This document shows positions 28,270 to 37,757 of a stretch of DNA of 53,988 nt, in pieces. Position 1 is the first letter of the stretch. Every line of letters starts with the position of its first letter. The notes beneath the pieces were generated by a model, which was given only the letters and a program-made list of their open reading frames with translations, was not told the DNA's origin and made no database searches. Source of the stretch: an uncultured Pelagibacteraceae bacterium. GTDB taxonomy: Bacteria; Pseudomonadota; Alphaproteobacteria; Pelagibacterales; Pelagibacteraceae. A program made the translations under genes and the position numbers. The stretch spans positions 1 through 53,988 of the forward strand of contig CACJFA010000004.1 in the NCBI GenBank assembly GCA_902592545.1, written 5' to 3'.

Positions 28270-30606
28270 ATGAATAAATTTTTTAGGAATATCTTTATTT
28301 TAATAACGTCTTTTATTCTTTTATCAGCAATTTTGATCATAAGTATCCTATGGACTTATTCTAATGATTTACCTGATTATAAATTTCTTAAAAATTATAA
28401 ACCTCCTGTTTCTAGTAAAGTTTACTCTAGAAACGGTAATTTGGTGGCAGATTTTTCAAAAGAAAAAAGAGTATTTGTTCCATTTAATTCAATCCCAAAA
28501 AATGTAATTAATGCATTTTTATCTGCTGAAGATAAAAATTTTTTTAAACATCCAGGTGTTGACGCTAAAGGTGTTATTAGAGCAGTAATAAATAATATTT
28601 CAAATATTTTATCATCCAAAAGGTTAGAGGGAGCATCTACAATAACTCAGCAGGTAGCAAAAAATTTCTTATTAACAAATGAAGTAAGTTTAAATAGAAA
28701 AATTAAGGAAGCAATCCTTGCTTTTAGAATAGAGAGGGCTTTATCTAAAGAAAGAATTCTCGAACTGTATCTAAACCAAATATATCTTGGAAGTGGAGCA
28801 TATGGAGTAGCTGCTGCAAGCTTAGAATATTTTGATAAATCTATTAAAGATTTAAATTACTCAGAAGCTGCTTTATTGGCAGCTTTGCCAAAAGCACCTA
28901 GTAGATATAATCCCTATAGAGACCCAGAAATAGCGAAATTTAGAAGAAATTTAGTTTTAAAAAATTTGTTAGATAATAATTATTTAACTTTAGAATGGTA
29001 TGAAAAACTTACAAAAGAAGAAATAATTTTAAAAAAAAATAAAAAAATTTATTTAGAAGATGCTCAATATTTTATTGAAGATGTCAGAAAGAGTGTAATT
29101 GAAACTTTGAGCTATGATAAAGTTTACAAACAGGGTTTTAATATTAATACTTCAATAGATTTAAATTTACAAAAAATTGCAACAAAATCTCTTAGAAATG
29201 GATTAATAGAATACGATAAAAGAAAGGGATGGAGAGGGCCACTTACTAACAAGATTTATAACTCAGAATGGAAAAAAGATTTAGAAAAGTATAAATTAGA
29301 AAATTCAATTGATTGGAAATTAGCAATAGTTAAAAAAATAAATAAATTTTCAGCAGAAATAGAAACTGATGATAATACAAAAGGTGTTATAGAATATCAG
29401 AGCATTTCTTGGACAAAGAAAGAATTTGATAAATTATTAAAACCTGGTGATGTTATTTACGTTAAAAATGTTAAAGAAAATATTTTTAATTTACAACAAC
29501 TACCAAAGGTAAATGGTGGAATTGTTGTGATGGATCCTTATACTGGCAGAGTTTTAGCGCTAAGTGGTGGTTTTAGTTTTAAGCAAAGTGAGTTTAACAG
29601 AGCCACTCAAGCTAAAAGACAGCCTGGATCAGCTTTTAAACCTTTTGTTTATGCATTAGCCTTAGAGAATAATTTTACACCAACATCATTAGTTCTAGAT
29701 GCGCCACTGGTTTTAGACCAAGGAGATGATTTAAAAATGTGGAAACCAGAAAATTATGGAAAAAAATTTTATGGGCCTTCAACTTTAAGGGTTGGTTTGG
29801 AGAAATCTAGAAATTTAATGACTGTAAGAATAGCCCAAAATCTTGGTGTAGAGAAAATAGTTGATTTTTCAAAAGCGTTAAAAATTTATGATAATCCAGA
29901 AGAACTTTTATCTATATGTTTGGGATCTGCTGAAACAACTTTATTAAAACTTACATCTGCTTATTCAGTTTTTGTTAATGGAGGAAAACTTGTTGAACCA
30001 ATACTTATAGATAGAATTCAAGACAGTGAGGGAAATACTATTTTTAATAATGATAAAAGAAAATGTATTAATTGTGATCAAATTTCTTATTTAACCAACG
30101 ATTATCCAGAGATTGAAAATAACTATATGCAAATTTTTTCTCCAGAAACAGCTTTTCAAATGACATCTATTTTAGAAGGAGTTGTTCAGAGAGGTACAGC
30201 TAAAAAACTAAAAGACTTAAATTTAAATATTGCAGGTAAAACTGGAACAACAAATAAAAATACAGATACTTGGTTTATAGGTTTCACTTCAAATGTACTA
30301 GTTGGTGTTTATGTTGGTTCAGATAACCCAACTCCATTAGGAAAATATGAAACAGGATCTAAAACTGCTTTGCCAATATTCAAAAATTTTATAAGTGATT
30401 CTGTTAACAAATATGATGCAAGACCATTTAAGGCTGCTAAAGGAACAGTGATGATGGTCGTTGATCCTTTAACAGGCCAAAAAGCAAAATTTAACTCAAA
30501 GAATACGATTATTGAGGTTTTTAAAAAAGAAAATGTAGTTGATGGAAAAGTGCTTTATACAAATTCAGATAGATTAGATTTAAATAATATATTAAAGTTT
30601 TATTAA
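28270..30606 (+). CDS. mrcA: Penicillin-binding protein 1A (bifunctional glycosyltransferase/transpeptidase)
   Basis: A 778-residue inner-membrane protein with a single N-terminal anchor (about residues 8-28). The GT51 glycosyltransferase domain has SAEDKNFFKHPGVD (catalytic Glu) and GASTITQQVAKNF; a PBP1A-type OB insert lies between (about 310-415). The transpeptidase domain has the SxxK motif in RQPGSAFKPF and the KTGT motif in AGKTGTTNKNTDTW. It polymerises and crosslinks peptidoglycan in the periplasm. Its stop overlaps the prfB start (TAATG). Confidence 0.96.
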   Translation: MNKFFRNIFILITSFILLSAILIISILWTYSNDLPDYKFLKNYKPPVSSKVYSRNGNLVADFSKEKRVFVPFNSIPKNVINAFLSAEDKNFFKHPGVDAKGVIRAVINNISNILSSKRLEGASTITQQVAKNFLLTNEVSLNRKIKEAILAFRIERALSKERILELYLNQIYLGSGAYGVAAASLEYFDKSIKDLNYSEAALLAALPKAPSRYNPYRDPEIAKFRRNLVLKNLLDNNYLTLEWYEKLTKEEIILKKNKKIYLEDAQYFIEDVRKSVIETLSYDKVYKQGFNINTSIDLNLQKIATKSLRNGLIEYDKRKGWRGPLTNKIYNSEWKKDLEKYKLENSIDWKLAIVKKINKFSAEIETDDNTKGVIEYQSISWTKKEFDKLLKPGDVIYVKNVKENIFNLQQLPKVNGGIVVMDPYTGRVLALSGGFSFKQSEFNRATQAKRQPGSAFKPFVYALALENNFTPTSLVLDAPLVLDQGDDLKMWKPENYGKKFYGPSTLRVGLEKSRNLMTVRIAQNLGVEKIVDFSKALKIYDNPEELLSICLGSAETTLLKLTSAYSVFVNGGKLVEPILIDRIQDSEGNTIFNNDKRKCINCDQISYLTNDYPEIENNYMQIFSPETAFQMTSILEGVVQRGTAKKLKDLNLNIAGKTGTTNKNTDTWFIGFTSNVLVGVYVGSDNPTPLGKYETGSKTALPIFKNFISDSVNKYDARPFKAAKGTVMMVVDPLTGQKAKFNSKNTIIEVFKKENVVDGKVLYTNSDRLDLNNILKFY

Positions 30607-31707
30607 TGGATAATAATTATCAAAATTTTAAAGAAGAGATTGAAAAGATAAATCAAAAAATACAGGAGTATCTTTGAAAAAAACAACATCCATTCAAAAC
30701 TGCAATCTTTAAATTCACAAATGCTGAGTGCCAATTTTTGGCAAGATAAAAATAATTCTCAAAAAGTAATCAAGGAAAAGAAATTTTATGAGGATTTAAC
30801 TAATTCATTAACTAATAATGTTGAAAAACTAAAAGATTTAGAAGATTTGAATCAACTGGCGGTTCAAGAAGAAAATTTACAAGTTCAAAAAGAAGTTCTG
30901 GAAAATATAAAAGACTTAAGAAGTAAAGTTAAAAAAAATGAAATTAAGTGTTTTTTATCTAATGAAGCCGACCCTTTAAATTGTTATATAGAAATACATG
31001 CTGGAGCTGGAGGTACAGAAAGTCAAGATTGGGCCGATATGCTCAGAAGAATGTATTTAAAATGGTCTGATAAAAAAAATTTTAAATCAAGTTTAATAAG
31101 TGAGCATAAAGGTGATGAAGCTGGGATTAAATCAGCTACAATAAAAATAGATGGCGATTATGTTTTTGGATGGTTAAAAAAAGAGTCTGGAATACATAGA
31201 TTAGTCCGAATATCACCCTTCGACTCTGGAGCAAGAAGGCACACCAGTTTTGCAAGTGTGTGGATTTATCCAGTTGTAGATGAAAATATAAATATAGAAA
31301 TTTTAGAAAAAGATTTAAGAATAGATACCTATCGTTCCAGTGGAGCAGGTGGCCAACATGTTAATACTACTGATAGTGCAGTAAGAATAACACACATTCC
31401 ATCAAAAATTGTTGTTCAATGTCAAAATGAAAGATCTCAACATAAAAATAAAGAAACATGCATGAACATGTTGAGAGCGAGATTGTATGATTATGAAATT
31501 AAAAAAAGAGAGGAAGAAAGTCAAAATGTTGAAAGCTCTAAATCTGAAATAGGATGGGGCCATCAAATTAGATCATATGTTCTTCAACCTTACAGACTTG
31601 TAAAAGATAATAGAACTAATTTTGAAAGTACTAGTCCTGATAAAGTATTAGATGGTGATATCGATGAATTTTTGGAACAATCGCTTTATAAATTAAATGA
31701 AAAATAA
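30606..31707 (+). CDS. prfB: Peptide chain release factor 2, with programmed +1 frameshift
   Basis: The ATG at 30606 overlaps the PBP1A stop and opens a 23-codon leader (MDNNYQNFKEEI...) that ends at an in-frame TGA at 30675. A +1 shift at CTT continues as EKNNIHSKLQSLN into the main frame, giving about 366 residues, the normal RF2 length. The stop-reading motif SPF is in ISPFDSGARRH, and the catalytic GGQ in SGAGGQHVN. RF2 ends translation at UGA and UAA; the internal UGA lets its own level control the shift. Read without the frameshift, only a protein starting at 30721 would be seen. Confidence 0.95.
30665..30677 (+). promoter_or_regulatory. prfB programmed +1 frameshift site
   Basis: The sequence GGAG TAT CTT TGA has the classic prfB layout: a Shine-Dalgarno-like AGGAG a few bases before the slippery CTT codon, followed by the in-frame TGA (30675-30677). 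After the shift the reading resumes at GAA (30676). This is autoregulatory in most bacteria with RF2. Confidence 0.93.
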
Positions 31708-34126
31708 TATTTTAAAATATTTTATCCTGCTTCTGTCAGTGTTAATTATTTTGACAGTTTACCTTAGTACTGTAGGTGTAGAGACAAATAAATTTAACGA
31801 TCAAATAAAAAAAAGAATTTCACTAATAAATAAAAAGATAGATATAGATTTAAAAAAAATTAAATTTACCCTAGATCCTTTTAAACTAAAAATTTATGCG
31901 AAAACAGTTGGTACCACAGTATATTTTTCAAAAAAACCTTTGGCATTAGAAAGTATTAAAACACAAGTTTCTCTCAGTTCTTTAATTAAAAAGAGGATTT
32001 CATCATCAAATATAGAGGTAAAAACTAAGTCTATATTATTAAATGATTTAATTAAATTTATTCGGACCATAAATAATAAACCTCAATTATTTATATTAGA
32101 AAAAATTGTAAAAAAAGGTCATGTAATTATTGATCTGAGTTTTAACATCGATGAAAATGGTAAACTTAAAAATGATTATATCATTGAAGGTTTGATAAAA
32201 GATGCAAGTATTAATTTTTTAGACAGGGCTAATGTTAAAAATATAAATTTTAATTTCAATTTTGAAAAAGATAATTATCATTTTGATGAAATAAATTTTA
32301 AAGCAGAAGAAGTAAATTTTATTTCAAATAAACTTAACATAAAAAAGAAAATAAATAGCTTTTTAATTGATGCTATTGTTGAAAACGATAAATCAAGTTT
32401 AAATTCAAATATATTAAAATTATTCAATTTAAGTTTTGAAAATATAATTGTTGATGGTGCTAAATTTAAAACAAAAAATGAATTTTCTTTGGAAATAAAT
32501 GAAAAATTCAAAGTTAAAAATGTTATTTTAAATTCTGATATAAATATTACTCAGCTAAAATATAAAAATTTAAAAATAATTAATAAATATTTTCCAGAAG
32601 TTGATGATCTAATTTTAATCGATAATCATAAATTAAATTTAAATTATAAGGACAAAAATTTATCAATTAACGGTGAGGGACAAATCCAGTTAAATAATGA
32701 AGAAATAGATGAAATTAAATATTTTATAGAAAAAAAAGGCAAGGATTTAAGTATAGATTCAGAATTATTTTTAAAAAATATAGTTTTAGAGAAGCAAGAT
32801 TTTATAAAAATCTTATTCCCTCAAACTAATGAAAATATAAATTTTAATAATCAAAAATTAAAAATTAATTTTAAAAATAATAATCTAACTTTTTCAGGTT
32901 CTGGAAAATTTAAAATCGATAAAGATTTTGAAGAAATTGATTATTTTATTGAGAAAAACGAAAATAAAATAAGTTTTAATACTAATTTAAATGTAAAAAA
33001 TACAAAATTTAAAATTGATAATATTAATTATAAAAAAAAAGATAAAAGCAAAATGAATCTTCAAATTAATGGAGAAATAAATAATAATAAAAATCTTAAT
33101 ATAAATAGCTTTATTATTAATGAAGAAAAAAATAACATTAAAATTGAGAATTTATTTCTTAACGATTCTAATCAAATAATAAAAATTGATCAGGCAAATT
33201 TTAATTATTTAGATACAGAAAATAAAAAAAATAATTACAATATAAAAAAAGTAGAAGGCCAAAATTATTTAATTGATGGCACCTCATTTAATGCAAATTC
33301 TTTAATTTCGAATTTACTAGATGCCAATGATATAAAAGAAAACAATCTTTTTGAAAATAACGTAAGTATGGACATAAATTTTAAGGAAGTTTACTTTGAT
33401 AAAATGCACTTTGTTAAGGATTTAAATGGAAAGATAAAAATTATTAATAATAAAGTGGAAGAAGTAGATATTTTGGCCTTTTATAATAATTCGCAAAATA
33501 TAAAATTTACAATTAGAACAACTGATCAAGGTGAAAAAATTACCACCCTTTTCTCATCTAAAGCAAAACCTCTAGTAGATAGATATAAATTCATTAAAGG
33601 ATTTAAAGATGATAGAGAAGGATATTTAGACTTTTATTCTTTGAAAAAAAATGGAATTTCAACTTCAAAATTAGTAATTGATAACTTTAAAGTTAAAGAA
33701 ATTCCAGCGTTAGCCAAGTTGTTGGCTCTTTCATCTCTTCAAGGAATAGCAGACTTACTTACGGGAGAGGGTATTAGATTTACAGATTTTGAAATGAATT
33801 TTACAAATCAAGATAAACTTCTGAAAATTCAAGAGTTATACGCAATTGGTCCAGCAATATCTATTTTACTGGAAGGATACATCGAGGAGAATAAATTAAT
33901 CAGTTTAAGAGGAACCCTAGTTCCAGCAACAACAATCAACAGATCTATTGCTTCAATACCTTTACTTGGAGATTTATTGATTGGAAAGAAAGTGGGTGAG
34001 GGTGTTTTTGGAGTCAGCTTTAAAATTAAAGGTCACCCTAAAGATTTAGAAACTACTGTAAATCCTATAAAAACGTTAACACCAAGATTTATTACCAGAA
34101 CTTTAGAGAAAATTAAAAAAAATTAA
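31697..34126 (+). CDS. AsmA-like inner-membrane/periplasmic protein
   Basis: An 809-residue protein. One N-terminal membrane helix (about residues 7-25) is followed by a long region of alternating beta strands rich in Asn, Lys and Ile, with several near-repeats of the LNINGEGQIQL kind, such as residues near 325 and 400. The C-terminal part (about residues 640-800) holds the best conserved sequence: the LLTGEGIRFTDFEM segment and GTLVPATTINRSIASIPLLG with GVFGVSFKIKG. This pattern fits AsmA-like or YhdP-like bridge proteins that carry phospholipids to the outer membrane. Assignment is by architecture and C-terminal motif. It overlaps prfB by 11 bp and convergent tyrS by 4 bp. Confidence 0.7.
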   Translation: MKNNILKYFILLLSVLIILTVYLSTVGVETNKFNDQIKKRISLINKKIDIDLKKIKFTLDPFKLKIYAKTVGTTVYFSKKPLALESIKTQVSLSSLIKKRISSSNIEVKTKSILLNDLIKFIRTINNKPQLFILEKIVKKGHVIIDLSFNIDENGKLKNDYIIEGLIKDASINFLDRANVKNINFNFNFEKDNYHFDEINFKAEEVNFISNKLNIKKKINSFLIDAIVENDKSSLNSNILKLFNLSFENIIVDGAKFKTKNEFSLEINEKFKVKNVILNSDINITQLKYKNLKIINKYFPEVDDLILIDNHKLNLNYKDKNLSINGEGQIQLNNEEIDEIKYFIEKKGKDLSIDSELFLKNIVLEKQDFIKILFPQTNENINFNNQKLKINFKNNNLTFSGSGKFKIDKDFEEIDYFIEKNENKISFNTNLNVKNTKFKIDNINYKKKDKSKMNLQINGEINNNKNLNINSFIINEEKNNIKIENLFLNDSNQIIKIDQANFNYLDTENKKNNYNIKKVEGQNYLIDGTSFNANSLISNLLDANDIKENNLFENNVSMDINFKEVYFDKMHFVKDLNGKIKIINNKVEEVDILAFYNNSQNIKFTIRTTDQGEKITTLFSSKAKPLVDRYKFIKGFKDDREGYLDFYSLKKNGISTSKLVIDNFKVKEIPALAKLLALSSLQGIADLLTGEGIRFTDFEMNFTNQDKLLKIQELYAIGPAISILLEGYIEENKLISLRGTLVPATTINRSIASIPLLGDLLIGKKVGEGVFGVSFKIKGHPKDLETTVNPIKTLTPRFITRTLEKIKKN

Positions 34127-35352
34127 TTTAATTCTATTTTAATATGTCTTTTTTTTCCAAGGGAAAGTTTAAGATAGTTATCTTTAAACAAATTTTTATT
34201 GATTTCGAATTTTTCATCTGAAATAACATTGTCATTTATTTTAACCGCATTTCCTTTTATAAGTCTTCTGATTTCGCTTTTCGAATTTTCTAATTTAGAT
34301 AATAAAACAAGATCTACTATATTTATTTTTTCTTCGATTTTATTTGATTGAATATTAACCTTAGGTAAATTTGAACCCAGGGAATTACCAGAAAAAGCCT
34401 CTTTTGCTGCTTGCTCAGAATTTTTAGCCGCATCTTTTCCATGCAACATTTCTGTAGTTTTATTAGCAAGTAGTATTTTTAATTCATTTATATCATTATC
34501 TTCAATTTTTTCGATTTCCTTAATTTCAATTTCAGTAAACATTTTTAAAAATTTAATTACATCTCTATCATCTACATTTCTCCAAAATTGCCAATAATCA
34601 TAAGCTGATAAATATTTTTCATCCAACCAAATGGCCCCGCTTTCAGTTTTTCCCATTTTAGCACCAGTTGCTAGTGTAATTAAGGGTGTTGTTAAACCAT
34701 AGGTTTGATTATTAGAATGTCTTTTAATAAGCTCAACACCATTAACAATATTTCCCCATTGATCCGAACCTCCAATTTGTAATACACAATTTTCTTTATT
34801 ATTTAATTCAAGAAAATCATACGCTTGTAAAATCATATAGTTAAACTCCATATAGCTTAGAGATTGTTCTCTATCTAATCTGAGTTTTACACTATCAAAC
34901 GTTAGCATTCTATTTATCGTGAAATGTTTTCCGATATCTCTCAAAAATGAAATATAATTTAAATCTTTAAGCCAAGTATAATTGTTTACAAATATTGGCT
35001 TTGTATTCGGATCATCATTATCTAAAAATTTTTTTAAAATATTTTTGATATTTTTAATATTTTTTTCAATCTCATCTTCACTTAATATTTTTCTAGTTTT
35101 ATCTTTACCAGAAGGATCCCCAATTCTCGTAGTTCCTCCACCAAGTAAAACTATTGGTTGATGTCCATTTTTTTGAAGTAGTCGTAAACACATTATTTGC
35201 AGTAAGCTACCCACATGTAAGCTTTCAGCCGTACAATCAAAACCTATGTAACCTTTTATCTTTTCTTCATCTAGTTGTTTAGACAGTTCATCTTCACTTG
35301 TGCATTGATAGAAAAAACCTCTATCTTTAAATTCTTTTAAAAATTTATTCAT
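34123..35352 (-). CDS. tyrS: Tyrosyl-tRNA synthetase
   Basis: A 409-residue class I synthetase. The HIGH motif appears as HVGS (residues 46-49, in ESLHVGSLLQ), and the KMSKS loop as KMGKTESG. Substrate-binding YMEFNYMILQAYDF and QIGGSDQWGNIV are conserved. An S4 RNA-binding domain ends the protein (about residues 345-405). It charges tRNA-Tyr. It is divergent from anmK with 45 bp between starts. Confidence 0.97.
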   Translation of the reverse strand: MNKFLKEFKDRGFFYQCTSEDELSKQLDEEKIKGYIGFDCTAESLHVGSLLQIMCLRLLQKNGHQPIVLLGGGTTRIGDPSGKDKTRKILSEDEIEKNIKNIKNILKKFLDNDDPNTKPIFVNNYTWLKDLNYISFLRDIGKHFTINRMLTFDSVKLRLDREQSLSYMEFNYMILQAYDFLELNNKENCVLQIGGSDQWGNIVNGVELIKRHSNNQTYGLTTPLITLATGAKMGKTESGAIWLDEKYLSAYDYWQFWRNVDDRDVIKFLKMFTEIEIKEIEKIEDNDINELKILLANKTTEMLHGKDAAKNSEQAAKEAFSGNSLGSNLPKVNIQSNKIEEKINIVDLVLLSKLENSKSEIRRLIKGNAVKINDNVISDEKFEINKNLFKDNYLKLSLGKKRHIKIELN

Positions 35353-35397
35353 AAGTTTATAGTTACAATATACAAATTTTTTTTAAAAAACATATCA

Positions 35398-36540
35398 ATG
35401 AAAAAAAAATTATATACTGCAATTGGACTAATGAGCGGAACATCTATGGATGGTATTGATTTATCTATAATTAGTTCAGATGGATATGATGAATTTTCAA
35501 ATATTTTAGATGATTATTATGAGTATGATAAAAATCTTCAGGATCAGTTAATTCGATTAAGAGATTTAGTTTTAACAAAGAAAGATCTTTTACAAAATTC
35601 AGAAAAATTAAGAGAATTAGAGCGTAATTTAACTCTTTTTCATGCCGATGCAGTTAATCAATCATTAAAAAAATATAGAGATCCCATTGATTTGATAGGT
35701 TTTCATGGTCAAACAATTTTTCATAACCCAAATGAGAAAATTACCCATCAATTGGGAGATGGGAAATTGTTATCTCAAATGGTCAAAAAAAAAGTCATAT
35801 ATGATTTTAGACAAGCGGATATTCAAAATAATGGCCAAGGCGCACCTTTAACACCAATTTTTCATTATATTTTATCAAAAAAAATTAATCAAAATTTTAA
35901 TATTAAATTTCCAATAGGTTTCTTGAATATTGGTGGTATCGCAAATGTTACAAAAGTTATTAATGACTCAGATAATTTTCAAAATAACCTTTCTGCTTTC
36001 GATATAGGCCCTGGTAATTGTTTAATTGATGAATGGGTAAGAAATAATTCTAATAAAAAATTTGATAAAAATGGTGAAATAGCTTATGCAGGGAAAGTTG
36101 ATCAGTTAATTCTAAATCAGGCAATAGATAATTTTAAAATAAATTCTTACTCCCAATCATTGGATATTAAAAATTTCGATGTTTCTTTTGCAAGAGGTTT
36201 ATCCCTAGAAGATGGTTGTGCTACTATAACAGATTTTACAGCGTATTTGATTGCAGAAGGTTTAAAATATATTGGTCAAAAAAATAGTTTTACATTTTTA
36301 CTATGTGGTGGTGGAAGAAAAAATAGTAATTTAATTGATCGTATAAAAAATTACATATCAAATGAAAATAATATTACTTTGAAATTTACAGATAATTATA
36401 ATTTAAATGGTGATTATATTGAATCACAGGCATTCGGATTTTTGGCCATAAGGTCTTTTTTAAATTTACCAATTTCTTTTAGCGCAACAACTGGATGTAA
36501 AGAATTTACAGTAGGTGGAAAACTAGTAGAAAATTTTTAA
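35398..36540 (+). CDS. anmK: Anhydro-N-acetylmuramic acid kinase
   Basis: A 380-residue sugar kinase. The signature GLMSGTSMDGIDLSI starts at residue 11; GFHGQTIFHNP, DFRQADIQNNGQGAPL and NIGGIANVT follow. It phosphorylates and opens anhydroMurNAc from recycled murein, yielding MurNAc-6-phosphate. Its presence suggests cell wall recycling. tyrS-anmK divergent neighbourhood is common in Alphaproteobacteria. It overlaps the convergent hydrolase by 4 bp. Confidence 0.95.
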   Translation: MKKKLYTAIGLMSGTSMDGIDLSIISSDGYDEFSNILDDYYEYDKNLQDQLIRLRDLVLTKKDLLQNSEKLRELERNLTLFHADAVNQSLKKYRDPIDLIGFHGQTIFHNPNEKITHQLGDGKLLSQMVKKKVIYDFRQADIQNNGQGAPLTPIFHYILSKKINQNFNIKFPIGFLNIGGIANVTKVINDSDNFQNNLSAFDIGPGNCLIDEWVRNNSNKKFDKNGEIAYAGKVDQLILNQAIDNFKINSYSQSLDIKNFDVSFARGLSLEDGCATITDFTAYLIAEGLKYIGQKNSFTFLLCGGGRKNSNLIDRIKNYISNENNITLKFTDNYNLNGDYIESQAFGFLAIRSFLNLPISFSATTGCKEFTVGGKLVENF

Positions 36541-37193
36541 TATAGCGCTGTTTCTTTTTTTATATATTTATCAAGATGTTTAATTAAAGAATCACTTGTT
36601 TTTGAAAAAAAGTGATTGGCTTCAGATATTGCATTAAATTCTACTTTAATACCTTTTTGTGCACTTAATCTTTTGTCAAGTTCAGTAATATATTCTACTG
36701 GTACCAATTCATCTTTTTTACCATAAGCAACTAAACCAGAAGTTGGACATGGAGATAAAAAAGAAAAATCATAAACATTTGGTTGAGGTGAAATTGCTAT
36801 AAATCTATTTATTTCTGGTCTTCTCATTAATAATTGCATTGCAATCAAAGATCCAAATGAAAATCCAGATACCCAACATTGAGAATTATCAAAATTTTCT
36901 CTTTCTAACCAATCTAGAGCTGCTGCTGCATCGGCAAGTTCACCTTGACCATTATCAAATTCTCCATCACTTTTGCCAACACCCCTGAAATTTACTCTGC
37001 AAACAGAAAAATCGTTATCCATAAATGTATGAAAAGTATCTACCACCACTTTATTATTCATCGTTCCTCCATATTGAGGATGGGGCTGTAATACTAAAGC
37101 AATTGGAGAAGTATTTTTTTTACTTTTATAATATTTAGCTTCAAGTCTTCCCGCAGGACCAGGTATAAATATTTCTAAAATCTTGTTATCCAT
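36537..37193 (-). CDS. Alpha/beta hydrolase
   Basis: A 218-residue single-domain hydrolase. The oxyanion region is around VLQPHPQYGGTMNNKV, FRGVGKSDG follows, the nucleophile elbow is SGFSFGSL (about residues 110-117), the acid probably in YGKKDELVP, and the final histidine in EANHFFS. The whole layout matches the small predicted hydrolases of the COG2945 type, whose substrates are unknown. It stands alone between anmK and iscR. Confidence 0.85.
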   Translation of the reverse strand: MDNKILEIFIPGPAGRLEAKYYKSKKNTSPIALVLQPHPQYGGTMNNKVVVDTFHTFMDNDFSVCRVNFRGVGKSDGEFDNGQGELADAAAALDWLERENFDNSQCWVSGFSFGSLIAMQLLMRRPEINRFIAISPQPNVYDFSFLSPCPTSGLVAYGKKDELVPVEYITELDKRLSAQKGIKVEFNAISEANHFFSKTSDSLIKHLDKYIKKETALY

Positions 37194-37275
37194 AAGCGAT
37201 ATTGATTATTATTCTCAAAAAAATTGTACATTTATCATAAGTCAGCGACAATATGTTAGTTTTTTTTTAAACTCT

Positions 37276-37307
37276 AAACTTGACCATTTTAGTCAGGTAT
37301 GTATAAA
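37276..37307 (+). promoter_or_regulatory. iscR: iscR-suf promoter overlapping an IscR-type operator
   Basis: TTGACC (37280-37285), 16 bp, then TATAAA (37302-37307) form a promoter 24 bp upstream of the iscR ATG at 37331. A 25-bp imperfect palindrome (37276-37300) covers the -35 box and the spacer: AAACTTGACCA on one arm and ATACCTGACTA on the other, 8 of 11 positions alike. This resembles the type 1 site bound by [2Fe-2S] IscR, so autorepression of the whole operon is expected when Fe-S supply is good. Confidence 0.75.
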
Positions 37308-37330
37308 AACCCACTATTTAAGGGTAAAAT

Positions 37331-37756
37331 ATGAAACTTACATCAAAAGGTAGATATGCTGTAATGGCATTAGTGGATTTAGCTAGGTTTGACAATATCA
37401 ATCCAGTATCACTAAGAGATATATCATTGAGACAAGGCATATCTTTAGATTATCTAGAACAAATTTTTTCTAAATTAAAAAAAAACGAAATTGTTAAAAG
37501 CATTAGAGGAACTCAAGGAGGATATGTTCTTAATAAAAACCCGAACGATATTAAATTAACAAATATTTTTAATGCAGTTGATGAAAAAGTAAAAACTGTT
37601 CAATGTAAAAAAGAATCTAAAAAAGGATGCAATGGCAAAGCTACAAAGTGTATTACTCATAATTTATGGGACGAATTAGAGATACACATAAATACATTCT
37701 TTGAAAATAAAAGCCTGAAAGATTTATTAAACAATAACAAAGAAACAAGAGTTTAG
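37331..37756 (+). CDS. iscR: Rrf2-family Fe-S regulator IscR
   Basis: A 141-residue winged-helix protein. It begins [16 protein letters not shown]; the recognition helix region is [17 protein letters not shown] and the wing RGTQGGYVL. The cluster-binding cysteines are C92, C100 and C107, followed by ITH as in IscR, but with spacing 7 and 6 residues rather than the 5 and 5 of the E. coli protein. It probably senses Fe-S status and represses the suf genes behind it. The gap to sufB is a single base (37757). Confidence 0.9.
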   Translation: MKLTSKGRYAVMALVDLARFDNINPVSLRDISLRQGISLDYLEQIFSKLKKNEIVKSIRGTQGGYVLNKNPNDIKLTNIFNAVDEKVKTVQCKKESKKGCNGKATKCITHNLWDELEIHINTFFENKSLKDLLNNNKETRV

Positions 37757-37757
37757 A

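Noticed and set aside
30675..30677. In-frame TGA early in prfB as a sign of a pseudogene
   Set aside because: It is the known programmed frameshift stop, with stimulator and slippery codon in place and an intact downstream frame.
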